Origin: Psychrobacter glacincola | GTDB taxonomy: Bacteria > Pseudomonadota > Gammaproteobacteria > Pseudomonadales > Moraxellaceae | Assembly: GCF_904846075.1 (NCBI RefSeq) | Contig: NZ_CAJGZH010000001.1 | Coordinates: forward strand, 558,001 to 622,000 | DNA: 64,000 nt | Direction: 5' to 3' | Shown here: piece by piece, positions 55,113 through 64,000 of the stretch | Layout of the letters: each line of letters begins with the position of its first letter | Position numbering within the stretch: the stretch's first letter is position 1 | Program-made: the position numbers and the translations under genes | The notes under the pieces: model-generated | What the model saw: the letters and a program-made list of their open reading frames with translations, nothing else | What the model was told of the DNA's origin: nothing | The model's database searches: none

Positions 55113-55780
55113 ACATGATGACCGAATTGGCAACAGCCTATCCTGGTTTGATGGGCGGCATGATTACCACCTTAAAAGTGCTGTTTTTGGCGATTATTGG
55201 TGGTATTAGCTTAGGAACGGTATTGGCGTTGATGCGCTTGTCTGGTATCAAAGCGCTGGAGATTCCAGCAAAGCTATACGTCAATTATTTTCGTTCTGTA
55301 CCGCTACTACTAGTGCTACTGTGGTTTTACTTTGCCGTACCGATGATTTATTTTTGGATAGCGGGTAAGTACTTACAACTTGATGCTGCTTTTGCCTCTT
55401 GTGTGGTTGCCTTTATGATGTTTGAAGCCGCTTACTTTTCAGAGGTGGTGCGTGCTGGTATTCAATCTATCGGTAGTGGTCAGGTTAATGCGGCTAAAGC
55501 GTTAGGCATGACTTATGGGCAGACCATGCGTCTGGTTATTTTGCCACAAGCCTTTCGCAAAATGCTGCCGCTAATCTTGCAGCAGTGTATTATTTTATTC
55601 CAAGATACAACGTTGGTTTTCGCTATTGGTTTGACAGATTTTTTCCGCGCCGCCTATGTACGCGGTGAGCTGATGGGTTTGCTGACGCCTTACATTTTGG
55701 GTGCTGGTGCGGTATATTTCATCATCAGTGTCAGTGCCTCCGTGGGCGTCCAACAATTGCAAAAGCGTTTGCGATTTTGA
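55109..55780 (+). CDS. gltK: Glutamate/aspartate ABC transporter permease
   Basis: 223 aa. GLMGGMITTLKVLFLAIIGG, NYFRSVPLLLVLLWFYFAVP and the EAA loop QSIGSGQVNAAKALGMTYGQTMRLVILPQ. Pairs with GltJ and the ATPase GltL; AGGAGG lies inside the end of gltJ as its ribosome site. gltL follows after 107 bases. Confidence 0.94.
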   Translation: MNMMTELATAYPGLMGGMITTLKVLFLAIIGGISLGTVLALMRLSGIKALEIPAKLYVNYFRSVPLLLVLLWFYFAVPMIYFWIAGKYLQLDAAFASCVVAFMMFEAAYFSEVVRAGIQSIGSGQVNAAKALGMTYGQTMRLVILPQAFRKMLPLILQQCIILFQDTTLVFAIGLTDFFRAAYVRGELMGLLTPYILGAGAVYFIISVSASVGVQQLQKRLRF

Positions 55781-55887
55781 TAGATATTTATCTTGGCTTG
55801 TGCTTTTTGAGTGTTGAGGCTTTGGTTGAGTAGTTGATTTAACTTTTCTTAAATGACGATTATTAAAAACAATGTGGTTAGGAGCCA

Positions 55888-56694
55888 GTGATGAGCAAAG
55901 CTGATACATACTTAAATGCCTTTGGCGGACTGGTCACCAATAATGGTCATGCTAGTGACGAGATGGTCATTCAAATGTCCGATGTCAGCAAATGGTATGG
56001 GGATTTTCAAGTATTGAGTGATTGTACGGCGCATGTACATAAAGGTGATGTCGTCGTCGTGTGCGGGCCATCAGGTAGTGGTAAGTCAACCTTGATTAAA
56101 ACGGTCAATGGACTGGAGCCTTTTCAAGAAGGTGGGATCATGGTAAATGGTATCTCAGTTGGTGCGGCAAAAACCAATCTGCCGAAATTACGCAGCCGTG
56201 TCGGCATGGTCTTTCAGCATTTTGAGCTATTTCCGCATTTGACTATCATTGATAATTTGACGGTCGCTCAAATTAAAGTATTGGGTCGTAAAGAGAGCGA
56301 GGCCAAACAAAAAGCCATGGCATATTTAGATCGCGTCGGACTAACGGTGCAGGCCGCGAAATATCCCGCGGAGCTATCGGGTGGTCAGCAGCAGCGTGTT
56401 GCGATTGCACGAGCGCTAGCAATGGATCCTGTAGCGATGCTCTTTGATGAGCCGACCTCTGCGCTTGACCCTGAGATGATTCAAGAAGTACTTGATGTTA
56501 TGGTTGAGTTGACTCGTGATGGCATGACCATGATGTGTGTGACCCATGAAATGGGCTTTGCTAGTCAAGTAGCCAACCGTATTATCTTTATGGACGAAGG
56601 TCATATTGTCGAGAATTGTAGTAAAGATGAGTTTTTTGAAGGGGCAAAAAGTGACCGCGCGCAACTTTTCTTATCGAAGATTTTGAATCACTAA
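55888..56694 (+). CDS. gltL: Glutamate/aspartate ABC transporter ATP-binding protein
   Basis: 268 aa. Walker [15 protein letters not shown]-loop MVFQHFELFPHLT, signature [17 protein letters not shown], Walker [17 protein letters not shown]-loop CVTHEMGFA. E. coli GltL is 241 aa; the extra 25 residues are N-terminal (before IQMSDVSKWYGDFQ) and an internal ATG could be used. AGGAGCC supports the ATG at 55888. Terminator at 56736. Confidence 0.94.
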   Translation: MMSKADTYLNAFGGLVTNNGHASDEMVIQMSDVSKWYGDFQVLSDCTAHVHKGDVVVVCGPSGSGKSTLIKTVNGLEPFQEGGIMVNGISVGAAKTNLPKLRSRVGMVFQHFELFPHLTIIDNLTVAQIKVLGRKESEAKQKAMAYLDRVGLTVQAAKYPAELSGGQQQRVAIARALAMDPVAMLFDEPTSALDPEMIQEVLDVMVELTRDGMTMMCVTHEMGFASQVANRIIFMDEGHIVENCSKDEFFEGAKSDRAQLFLSKILNH

Positions 56695-56735
56695 CCATTT
56701 ATATATTTTTTCTCATGTAGCTCTAGGGTGATATC

Positions 56736-56766
56736 AAGCGTCTATTTATCAATAGGCGCTTTTTTG
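56736..56766 (+). terminator. Terminator of the gltIJKL operon
   Basis: AAGCGTCTATT / AATAGGCGCTT stem (one G-U), loop TATC, then T6. Confidence 0.83.
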
Positions 56767-56908
56767 TGCGTGATAGCTTGATGTATTTAACAGTGATGTT
56801 GATATGATTGGTCTATAAGTGAGTAGATGAGTGCATGGCTGTTTACTGATACAATAGCGGTCAATATGCTAACAACTAAAATAATTGCTTATCTATATGG
56901 GAGCTAAT

Positions 56909-58129
56909 ATGAGCGCTGAAAACTCAGAAGTATCAAACAACGGTATCGTCATTATTGGTGCAGGTTTGGCAGGCTGGCATGTCATTGATGCCATTCGTGC
57001 GAAAGACAAAGACATTCCAATTACCTTAATTACTGCCGACAGTGGCGATCGTTATCACAAGCCAATGCTGACCATGGCTATTAGCCAAAAGAAAAGTGCA
57101 GCAGATTTGGTCAGAGCCACTGGCGTTGATGCCGCAGAAGCTGCAAATATTAAGCTACTTGCCAATACGCAAGTGACGGATGTTGACGCTAGTACTCAGC
57201 AGTTGCAGCTTATCTCTGCGCTGCGCTCAGATCCCGTCTATACCAATTACGCTACGATCGGCTATGATAAGCTGGTACTAGCGATGGGTGCGCATCCTAT
57301 CTTCCCAAAAAGCTTGCCAGAGGAACTAGTCTGGCATGTCAATCATATTGAGCGCTTTGGACAGTTGCAAGAAAAGCTAGCAACTGGCAGTCAGCACGTT
57401 GCTATCGTCGGTGCTGGTATGGTTGGGACGGAGATTGCAGAGGACTTATTAAAAGCAGGTCATCAAGTGACACTCATTGATTTAAACGATGCGCCACTAT
57501 CACAAATGCTACCGCCAAAAGCAACGGCTCGTATTGCCCAAGCAGTTAAGTCGCAAGGGATTAACTTTTTAGGAGGGTACCAGGTATCTGCTATTACTCG
57601 TATCAGTGATGGAAAACTGCAGGTCAGTTATGAGGCGCTAGCATCAGCGACAGAAAGCAGTACTGCTGAGCCAATCGAACCACTTATGGTCGATCATGTG
57701 ATTGCCAGTACAGGTCTGACCGTCGATGATAAGCTACCAACTGCAGCTGGTGTCGAGTTTGACCGTCGCACTGGTATCGTGGTAGATGCACCAACCTTGC
57801 GTACCAGTACAGCCAATATTTATGCGATTGGTGACTGTATGTCTATCGATGGCGTGCCGTGTCGCTATGTCGCCCCATTACGCGCTCAGGCTGCTACCAT
57901 TGCCGATGATGTGTTGGGTCTAGATCATAATGGCTACGATCATAAGCCACCCATGATTCGCCTAAAAAACAAAGCAATCTCCGTCATGGTGACAGGCGTG
58001 CCAAAAGCGACTGGTAATTGGCAGGTCAAGACAGAAAGTGATGAAGAGCTGGTCATGGACTTGCTAAATGATAGTGATGAAGTCAGCGCAACAGTAACGA
58101 TTAAATCGCCTGTAGCACCTAAAGCATAA
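56909..58129 (+). CDS. Rubredoxin-reductase-like NAD(P)/FAD-dependent oxidoreductase
   Basis: 406 aa. FAD-binding GIVIIGAGLAGWHVIDAIR at the start; NAD(P)-binding HVAIVGAGMVGTEIAEDLLKAG in the middle; second FAD motif NIYAIGDCMSIDG. HKPMLTMAISQKK corresponds to the region facing the partner in rubredoxin reductases. In alkane-degrading relatives RubB passes electrons from NADH through rubredoxin to AlkB. No rubredoxin or alkB gene lies here, so the partner is open. The ATG at 56909 is chosen for GGGAG upstream; ATGs at 56885 and 56897 are in frame but lack support. Confidence 0.87.
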   Translation: MSAENSEVSNNGIVIIGAGLAGWHVIDAIRAKDKDIPITLITADSGDRYHKPMLTMAISQKKSAADLVRATGVDAAEAANIKLLANTQVTDVDASTQQLQLISALRSDPVYTNYATIGYDKLVLAMGAHPIFPKSLPEELVWHVNHIERFGQLQEKLATGSQHVAIVGAGMVGTEIAEDLLKAGHQVTLIDLNDAPLSQMLPPKATARIAQAVKSQGINFLGGYQVSAITRISDGKLQVSYEALASATESSTAEPIEPLMVDHVIASTGLTVDDKLPTAAGVEFDRRTGIVVDAPTLRTSTANIYAIGDCMSIDGVPCRYVAPLRAQAATIADDVLGLDHNGYDHKPPMIRLKNKAISVMVTGVPKATGNWQVKTESDEELVMDLLNDSDEVSATVTIKSPVAPKA

Positions 58130-58151
58130 TTATAAAAGCATTACAAACCAT

Positions 58152-58190
58152 AGCCAGTGCTGCCATCTTTATGCAGCACTGGCTTTTTTA
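58152..58190 (+). terminator. Terminator after the rubredoxin-reductase-like gene
   Basis: Perfect 12-bp stem AGCCAGTGCTGC / GCAGCACTGGCT, nine-base loop, followed by T6. Confidence 0.87.
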
Positions 58191-58272
58191 TGTCTATCGC
58201 ATCTTTTATATAAATAATCAACTTAATAAGATGGCGCAGCAATAATAATCGATACGTCCTGTATCAATATTA

Positions 58273-58302
58273 TTGACAGGCTTTCATTTAAGAGGCTATA
58301 TA
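58273..58302 (+). promoter_or_regulatory. Predicted strong sigma70 promoter of the first acyl-CoA synthetase
   Basis: TTGACA, 18-base spacer, TATATA. The same sequence environment recurs at 60379 before the second synthetase, which supports it as functional. Confidence 0.7.
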
Positions 58303-58358
58303 GGTTAGGGCTTGATTTAATTATAGTCTATGGTGACAGAGAATATTCAAGGAAGAAT

Positions 58359-58406
58359 ATGACATTTACCTTTGTAGTCTATTACCGCTCTGATAACAAA
58401 CATTAA
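58359..58406 (+). other. Possible 15-codon leader ORF in the synthetase 5' leader
   Basis: TTCAAGGAAGAAT (58346-58358) places AAGGA just before an ATG that opens [15 protein letters not shown]-stop, 24 bases upstream of the real start. The same 13-mer occurs at 60431, where the ATG gives only M-N-R-stop. The peptide itself is therefore not conserved. Confidence 0.2.
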
Positions 58407-58429
58407 ACAGCAAAACGAAAGGACTCGTG

Positions 58430-60217
58430 ATGACTCAGATTACCGATTTTGACAGCATTATTAATGAAAGCACGCCTAATAACAGTATTCTCAACAATAT
58501 CCCTAAAGTTAATGTAGGCGTGCGTTCAGCAAATGCGCCACTCACCAAAAGCCATGATAAAGGTATTGATGTGCCGCTCATTGAAGCGACAATCGGTGAT
58601 TTTTTTGATGCCATTGTCAATAAATATCCTGATCGTGAAGCTTTGGTTTCTCGCCATCAAAATATTCGCTGGACGTATCGCGAACTACAAGAGAAAGTTA
58701 ATCAGTTAGCGAGTGCCATGATTGAAATGGGGCTAGAAATCGGTGATCGCATCGGTATCTGGTCACAAAATAATGCTGAATGGCTGTTGATGCAATTGGC
58801 AACCGCGAAAGTCGGCGTTATCCTCGTCAATATTAATCCTGCTTACCGTACCTTTGAGCTGCAATATGCACTGAATAAACTGGGCTGTTCGGCATTGGTA
58901 TTGATGCGTCATTTCAAAAGCAGCGACTATACGCAAATGATTCGCGAGCTATGTCCTGAGATTTATCATAAAAACTATACGCAGCTTGATTTGGTTGAGA
59001 TTCCGACGATTGAGCGCATTATTTGGATTGATGAGCCAAACTCTGATGAAGACTTTGATTTTATGCAAAAGTTCTCTACATGGATGGCAGAAGGTGATGC
59101 CAACGATTCACGTGTAGCAGAGCGCCAAGCCCAGCTGCAAAATACAGACTCTATCAGTGTGCAGTTTACCAGTGGGACGACAGGCACCCCAAAAGGTGCC
59201 ACATTAAGCCATCGTAACATCCTCAATAATGGCTATTTTCTTGGCGAAGGCATGAAGCTGACCTGCGAGGATAGACTGTGTATTCCCTTACCGCTGTATC
59301 ATTGCTTTGGCATGGTGGGTGGTAATCTAGCCATTTTGACCCATGGCGGTTGCGCCGTTTATCCTAATGACGGCTTTGATCCGCTTACCGTATTGCAAAC
59401 GGTCGAAGCAGAAAAATGTACCGCTCTGCTTGGGGTACCGACGATGTTCATCGCAGAGCTCGATCATCCAGAATTCGACAGCTTTGATTTGTCTAGCTTG
59501 CGTACTGGTATCATGGGCGGCTCTAGCTGTCCAATTGAGGTTATGCGCCGCGTCATGGATAAAATGCACATGAGCGAGGTGACGATTGCTTATGGCATGA
59601 CCGAGACCAGTCCAGCTTCTTGTCAAACCAGCTCGCAAACGCCACTCGAAAAAAGAGTCTCCACCGTAGGGATGGTGCTGCCCGCGCTTGAGGTCAAAAT
59701 CGTCGACACTGAAACGGGTGATGTCGTCCCGATTGGAGAGACGGGCGAATTACTCACTTATGGCTACGCGGTGATGAAAGGCTATTGGGGCAGCCGCTTT
59801 AAAACACGCGCGGCGATTACTGATGGCTGGATGCATACGGGTGATTTGGCGGTAATGGACGAAGATGGCTACATCACTGTGGTGGGACGTAGCAAGGACA
59901 TGGTCATTCGCGGCGGCGAAAACATCTATCCAGTAGAAGTCGAAAACTATCTCTATCGTCATCCGAAGATTCGCGATGTACAAATTGTTGGTGTTCCTGA
60001 TAAAAAGTATGGTGAGGTACTCGCGGCGTGGATTATTACAAAAGAGCCAAATAGCTTAAGCGAAGAAGAGGTAAGGCAGTTTTGTTGTGACCATATTGCT
60101 CATTATAAAGTGCCGACCTACTTTCGTTTCGTTGATGAATATCCAATGACCATCACTGGTAAAATTCAGAAATTCAAAATCGTTGAGCAAATGATAAAAG
60201 AATTGGGTCTGGAGTGA
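58430..60217 (+). CDS. AMP-binding acyl-CoA synthetase, copy 1
   Basis: 595 aa. ANL-superfamily enzyme that activates a carboxylic acid with ATP to acyl-AMP and then acyl-CoA. Motifs: P-loop-like [21 protein letters not shown] (about 240-260), [47 protein letters not shown] and the C-terminal catalytic Lys in [12 protein letters not shown]. Close to medium-chain fatty-acid and branched-chain acyl-CoA synthetases found beside leucine/isovalerate catabolism genes. AAAGGA lies six bases before the ATG. Its near twin is copy 2 at 60500, with matching promoters. Confidence 0.92.
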   Translation: MTQITDFDSIINESTPNNSILNNIPKVNVGVRSANAPLTKSHDKGIDVPLIEATIGDFFDAIVNKYPDREALVSRHQNIRWTYRELQEKVNQLASAMIEMGLEIGDRIGIWSQNNAEWLLMQLATAKVGVILVNINPAYRTFELQYALNKLGCSALVLMRHFKSSDYTQMIRELCPEIYHKNYTQLDLVEIPTIERIIWIDEPNSDEDFDFMQKFSTWMAEGDANDSRVAERQAQLQNTDSISVQFTSGTTGTPKGATLSHRNILNNGYFLGEGMKLTCEDRLCIPLPLYHCFGMVGGNLAILTHGGCAVYPNDGFDPLTVLQTVEAEKCTALLGVPTMFIAELDHPEFDSFDLSSLRTGIMGGSSCPIEVMRRVMDKMHMSEVTIAYGMTETSPASCQTSSQTPLEKRVSTVGMVLPALEVKIVDTETGDVVPIGETGELLTYGYAVMKGYWGSRFKTRAAITDGWMHTGDLAVMDEDGYITVVGRSKDMVIRGGENIYPVEVENYLYRHPKIRDVQIVGVPDKKYGEVLAAWIITKEPNSLSEEEVRQFCCDHIAHYKVPTYFRFVDEYPMTITGKIQKFKIVEQMIKELGLE

Positions 60218-60238
60218 TTTGAGACTATTAATCACTGG

Positions 60239-60280
60239 AAAAGCTAGCTTTTTTCTATATATGATAAGGCTGGCTTTTTT
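60239..60280 (+). terminator. Terminator between the two synthetase genes
   Basis: AAAAGCTAGCTT pairs with AAGGCTGGCTTTT (G-U pairs and one bulge), followed by T6. It makes the two copies separate transcription units. Confidence 0.68.
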
Positions 60281-60378
60281 GATTTAAGTCATTCAGAAAA
60301 TTCGTCACTTAATCATGACTGATGAATTTATCTTATCTTATACTATCATTTTAAATGATACATATTGTATTACTATTA

Positions 60379-60408
60379 TTGACAGCCTTCGATTTAAGAC
60401 GGTATAGT
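60379..60408 (+). promoter_or_regulatory. Predicted strong sigma70 promoter of the second acyl-CoA synthetase
   Basis: TTGACA, 18-base spacer, TATAGT. Flanks resemble the promoter at 58273 (shared TATTGACAG and ATTTAAGA). Confidence 0.72.
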
Positions 60409-60499
60409 AGCTAACGCTAGTTAAGACCTGTTCAAGGAAGAATGAATCGGTGATAGGCGACTAATAAGCACCATAAAAAGTAAAACGAAAGGACTCGTT

Positions 60500-62275
60500 A
60501 TGACGCAAACTTCTGATTTTGATGCGACTCACATTAATTTTGATACTATTCTAAATAGCATTCCTAGTATTAATATGGGCGCACGCTCAGCAAATGCACC
60601 GCTTACCCAAAGCTATGATAAAGGCCCTGATGTGCCGCTCATTGAAGCGACCATTGGTGACTTTTTTGATGCTATCGTATCCAAGTATCCAGAGCGCGAA
60701 GCTTTGGTTTCTTGCCATCAAAATATCCGCTGGACATATCGCGAGCTACAACAGCAAGTCAATCAGTTAGCGAGTGCCATGATTGAGATGGGGCTGGAAA
60801 TCGGCGATCGCATCGGTATCTGGTCACACAATAATGCTGAATGGCTGCTCATGCAATTAGCAACGGCAAAAGCCGGTATTATCCTTGTCAATATCAATCC
60901 TGCCTATCGTACCTTTGAGCTGCAATATGCCTTGAATAAATTGGGCTGCTCAGCGCTTGTGCTTATGCGTCATTTCAAAACCAGCGATTACGCCAGTTTA
61001 ATCCGCGAACTGTGTCCTGAGATTTATCATAAAGACTATACCCAGCTTGATTTGGTCGAGATTCCAACGATTGAGCGCATTATTTGGATTGATGAGCCTG
61101 ACAGTAAAGAAACATTTGGCTTTATGCAGAAATTCTCTGCATGGATGGCGGAAGGCGATGCCAACGATCCACGGGTGGCAGAGCGCCAAGCCCAGCTCAA
61201 GAACGCCGATGCCATCAATGTTCAGTTCACCAGTGGCACGACTGGTACGCCAAAAGGTGCAACATTAAGCCATCGTAATATTCTTAACAACGGTTACTTC
61301 ATCGGTGAGGCTATGAATCTCACAGAAGAGGATAAACTGTGTATTCCGGTGCCACTCTACCATTGCTTTGGTATGGTGCTTGGTAACTTGGCGATTCTGA
61401 CGCATGGCGGTTGTATCGTTTATCCGAACGATGGTTTTGAGCCTTTGACCGTATTACAAGCCGTTGAAGAAGAGAAGTGTACGGGTCTACATGGTGTGCC
61501 AACGATGTTTATCGCTGAGCTTGACCATCCGGAGTTTAAAAACTTTGATTTATCGACTTTGCGTACGGGCATCATGGCAGGCTCTAGTTGTCCGATCGAA
61601 GTCATGCGCCGCGTCATCGACGAGATGCATATGAGTGAAGTCACCATTGCATATGGCATGACAGAGACCAGTCCCGTATCTTGTCAGACCAATGAACATA
61701 CGCCGCTTGATAAGCAAGTATCGACCGTTGGTTTAGTACAGCCTGCGCTTGAAGTCAAAGTCATCAATACTGAAACGGGTGAGACTGTAGCCTTGGGCGA
61801 GACAGGCGAACTACTCACACGTGGTTATTCAGTGATGAAAGGCTATTGGGGCAGTCGCTTCAAAACCCGCGCAGCCATCCAAGACGGTTGGATGCATACG
61901 GGTGATTTGGCTACGATGGATGAAGACGGTTATGTCAAAATCGTTGGTCGTAGTAAAGACATGGTGATTCGTGGCGGTGAGAATATTTATCCGGTCGAAA
62001 TCGAAAACTATCTCTATCGTCATCCGAAGATTCGAGATGTGCAAATCGTCGGTATTCCTGATAAAAAGTATGGTGAAGTACTCGCGGCGTGGATTATTCC
62101 TAAAGAAGCAGACAGCTTGACGGAAGAAGACGTTCGCGAGTTCTGTAGCGAGCATATTGCCCATTATAAAGTACCGACTTATTATCGTTTCGTGACTGAA
62201 TATCCAATGACCATCACTGGAAAAATTCAGAAATATAAAATTATTGAGCAGATGATAGAAGAGCTGAGTCTATAG
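60500..62275 (+). CDS. AMP-binding acyl-CoA synthetase, copy 2
   Basis: 591 aa, near-identical in most blocks to copy 1: [55 protein letters not shown] and the catalytic-Lys motif [10 protein letters not shown]. The two differ mainly in the first 30 residues, in the acyl-pocket segment (GGSSCP versus [14 protein letters not shown] versus LHGVPTMF) and at the C-terminus. This suggests a tandem duplication with shifted chain specificity. AAAGGA six bases before the ATG at 60500. Carboxyltransferase gene follows 115 bases later. Confidence 0.92.
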   Translation: MTQTSDFDATHINFDTILNSIPSINMGARSANAPLTQSYDKGPDVPLIEATIGDFFDAIVSKYPEREALVSCHQNIRWTYRELQQQVNQLASAMIEMGLEIGDRIGIWSHNNAEWLLMQLATAKAGIILVNINPAYRTFELQYALNKLGCSALVLMRHFKTSDYASLIRELCPEIYHKDYTQLDLVEIPTIERIIWIDEPDSKETFGFMQKFSAWMAEGDANDPRVAERQAQLKNADAINVQFTSGTTGTPKGATLSHRNILNNGYFIGEAMNLTEEDKLCIPVPLYHCFGMVLGNLAILTHGGCIVYPNDGFEPLTVLQAVEEEKCTGLHGVPTMFIAELDHPEFKNFDLSTLRTGIMAGSSCPIEVMRRVIDEMHMSEVTIAYGMTETSPVSCQTNEHTPLDKQVSTVGLVQPALEVKVINTETGETVALGETGELLTRGYSVMKGYWGSRFKTRAAIQDGWMHTGDLATMDEDGYVKIVGRSKDMVIRGGENIYPVEIENYLYRHPKIRDVQIVGIPDKKYGEVLAAWIIPKEADSLTEEDVREFCSEHIAHYKVPTYYRFVTEYPMTITGKIQKYKIIEQMIEELSL

Positions 62276-62390
62276 AAATTTGACCACTCTTATCTGTTAT
62301 TGTATGAATAAGATATATGAGTAAACGCTAAAATAAAGCAGAGAATAAAAAAAGCCACTTGCATCTACGTATTAAAGAAAAAGGGATATC

Positions 62391-64000
62391 ATGAGCGCTA
62401 TCATAACCAGTAAACTGAGTCCAAACGCCGCTGAATTCCAGCAGAACAGTGCCGCCATGCAAGCGGTGGTCGATGACTTATATGGTCACTTGCGTAAAGT
62501 CGTACAAGGCGGTTCAGAGCGTGCGCGTGCCAAGCATTTAGCCCGTGGCAAACTCTTGCCTCGCGAGCGTGTCGAGCGTTTGCTGGATGTGGGTACGCCA
62601 TTTTTAGAAGTGGCACCGATGGCAGCGTACGATATGTATGGCGAAGAGATTCCAGCAGCTGGCGTGATTGCGGGTATCGGTCGTATCAATGGTATTGAGT
62701 GTATGATCGTCTGTAATGATGCCACGGTAAAGGGCGGCACTTATTATCCAATGACGGTCAAAAAACATCTGCGTGCGCAAGAAATCGCGCAAGAAAACAA
62801 TTTGCCTTGTGTCTATTTGGTGGATTCAGGCGGTGCTAATTTACCCAATCAAGATGACGTGTTCCCCGATAAAGAGCACTTTGGTCGCATATTCTTTAAT
62901 CAAGCAAATATGAGTGCCGCAGGTATTCCACAGATTGCCGTGGTCATGGGCAGCTGTACGGCTGGAGGGGCTTATGTGCCAGCGATGAGTGATGAGTCTA
63001 TTATCGTAAAAGACCAAGGCACCATCTTTTTGGGTGGTCCACCACTGGTAAAAGCGGCGACAGGTGAAGAGGTCACAGCCGAAGATTTGGGCGGCGGCGA
63101 TGTGCATACTCGTCTGTCGGGGGTCGTCGACCACTTAGCACAAAGCGATACGCATGCGTTGTCAATTGCGCGCAACATCGTTAGCCATCTAAATCGTCCT
63201 GCTAAGCAAATCCCAAATCAAATCAAGCCGCTTCCGCCGCGCTATGATGCCAAAGAGCTATATGGCGTCATTCCAACGGATAAGCGTAAGCCATTTGATA
63301 TCAAAGAAATCATTGCTCGTATCGTCGATGACAGTGCTTTTGATGAATTTAAATCACGCTTTGGCACGACGCTAGTTTGTGGATTCGCTCATATCGAAGG
63401 GATGCCAGTCGGTATTATCGCCAACAATGGTATCTTGTTTAGTGAGTCAGCACAGAAAGGCACGCACTTTATTGAGCTATGTTGTAAACGCAAAATCCCA
63501 CTAGTATTCCTCCAGAATATCACTGGCTTTATGGTCGGTCGCAAATATGAAAATGAAGGCATTGCGCGTCATGGTGCCAAGATGGTGATGGCAGTCGCCA
63601 ATGCAAAAGTGCCAAAATTCACAGTCATCGTTGGCGGCTCATTTGGCGCTGGTAACTATGGCATGTGTGGCCGCGCTTATAGCCCGCGCTTTTTATGGAT
63701 GTGGCCAAATGCGCGTATCTCTGTGATGGGTGGCGAGCAAGCAGCATCAGTATTGGCAACGGTCAAGCGTGACAATTTTGATCGTAAAGGCGAGGCATGG
63801 AGTGATGAGGATGAAGCGGCATTTAAAGCGCCGATTCTCGATATGTATGAAAAGCAAGGTCACCCATATTATGCCACCGCACGTCTATGGGACGATGGCG
63901 TAATTGACCCTGCTGATACACGTCATGTATTGGCATTAGGGTTGAGCGCCGCGTATAACGCTCCGATCGAAGAGACGACTTTTGGTGTTTTTAGGATGTA
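62391..64000 (+). CDS. mccB: Acyl-CoA (methylcrotonyl-CoA) carboxylase carboxyltransferase subunit
   Basis: 536 codons are present and the reading frame ends FGVFRM followed by TA at the window edge, so the next base almost certainly completes a stop codon. Beta subunit of a biotin carboxylase complex, transferring CO2 from biotin to 3-methylcrotonyl-CoA in leucine breakdown. Motifs: [19 protein letters not shown], the first oxyanion [32 protein letters not shown], and the second NGGSFGAG-type [24 protein letters not shown] is the ribosome site. Propionyl- or geranyl-CoA carboxylase subunits are close relatives, so the substrate is inferred from the synthetase neighbours. Confidence 0.9.
   Translation, partial: MSAIITSKLSPNAAEFQQNSAAMQAVVDDLYGHLRKVVQGGSERARAKHLARGKLLPRERVERLLDVGTPFLEVAPMAAYDMYGEEIPAAGVIAGIGRINGIECMIVCNDATVKGGTYYPMTVKKHLRAQEIAQENNLPCVYLVDSGGANLPNQDDVFPDKEHFGRIFFNQANMSAAGIPQIAVVMGSCTAGGAYVPAMSDESIIVKDQGTIFLGGPPLVKAATGEEVTAEDLGGGDVHTRLSGVVDHLAQSDTHALSIARNIVSHLNRPAKQIPNQIKPLPPRYDAKELYGVIPTDKRKPFDIKEIIARIVDDSAFDEFKSRFGTTLVCGFAHIEGMPVGIIANNGILFSESAQKGTHFIELCCKRKIPLVFLQNITGFMVGRKYENEGIARHGAKMVMAVANAKVPKFTVIVGGSFGAGNYGMCGRAYSPRFLWMWPNARISVMGGEQAASVLATVKRDNFDRKGEAWSDEDEAAFKAPILDMYEKQGHPYYATARLWDDGVIDPADTRHVLALGLSAAYNAPIEETTFGVFRM

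Noticed and set aside
1-64000. CRISPR array, prophage, integron or complete insertion sequence
   Set aside because: I saw no evenly spaced direct repeats with spacers, no transposase or integrase protein, and no attachment-site duplication.

Overview
This window is a chromosomal stretch of a Moraxellaceae gammaproteobacterium, most likely Psychrobacter. That is inferred from remembered protein character and gene combinations: a monomeric NADP-isocitrate dehydrogenase beside a dimeric one, an acyl-CoA synthetase pair beside methylcrotonyl-CoA carboxylase, many lipoproteins, and short AT-rich intergenic gaps closed by strong hairpin terminators. No search was possible. I see no tRNA, rRNA, CRISPR array, prophage, integrase or complete insertion sequence.

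Layout. 1-301 is the start of a CNNM/hemolysin-type membrane protein cut by the window edge. 0.5-11.8 kb is housekeeping: nadE, an AI-2E-type permease, pdxB, epmA, a small NAD(P)-binding protein, the purE-purK-yaiI operon, a metallophosphoesterase and a rhomboid protease. 12.1-15.8 kb holds two paralogous single-span envelope proteins; only the second has a C-terminal OmpA peptidoglycan-binding domain. 15.9-25.1 kb carries nagZ, prc, slyD, an M61 peptidase, a two-domain DUF305 lipoprotein and an RluE-like pseudouridine synthase. 25.5-29.3 kb has the two convergent isocitrate dehydrogenases. 30-38.3 kb has a DUF482/FemAB-like protein, ubiC, glyA, a class I amidotransferase, a DUF1877-like protein, a DUF2164 protein, gltS, and a two-gene cassette of a cold-shock-domain/membrane/guanyl-RNase fusion with a barstar-type inhibitor. 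proA and a small acidic lipoprotein follow.

41-46.8 kb is a polar amino acid ABC transporter with one ATPase, three consecutive different substrate-binding proteins and two permeases. 47-51.9 kb has a fumarylacetoacetase-family hydrolase, a PhoX-type phosphatase behind tandem Pho boxes and an alpha/beta hydrolase. hslO follows, then a complete gltIJKL glutamate/aspartate importer (53.3-56.7 kb), a rubredoxin-reductase-like flavoprotein, and two tandem, near-identical acyl-CoA synthetases with duplicated promoters and leaders. These run into the carboxyltransferase subunit of an acyl-CoA carboxylase whose stop codon falls on the window edge.

How it fits together. Amino acid uptake (gltS, gltIJKL, the three-receptor transporter), isocitrate flux and acyl-CoA activation/carboxylation suggest a heterotroph living on amino acids and fatty or branched-chain acids. 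Phosphate scavenging appears to be under PhoB. The most unusual item is the RNase-barstar cassette at 37.2-38.3 kb: an intact T1/Sa-type RNase catalytic domain joined through one membrane span to an N-terminal cold-shock domain, with its presumed immunity gene one base downstream.
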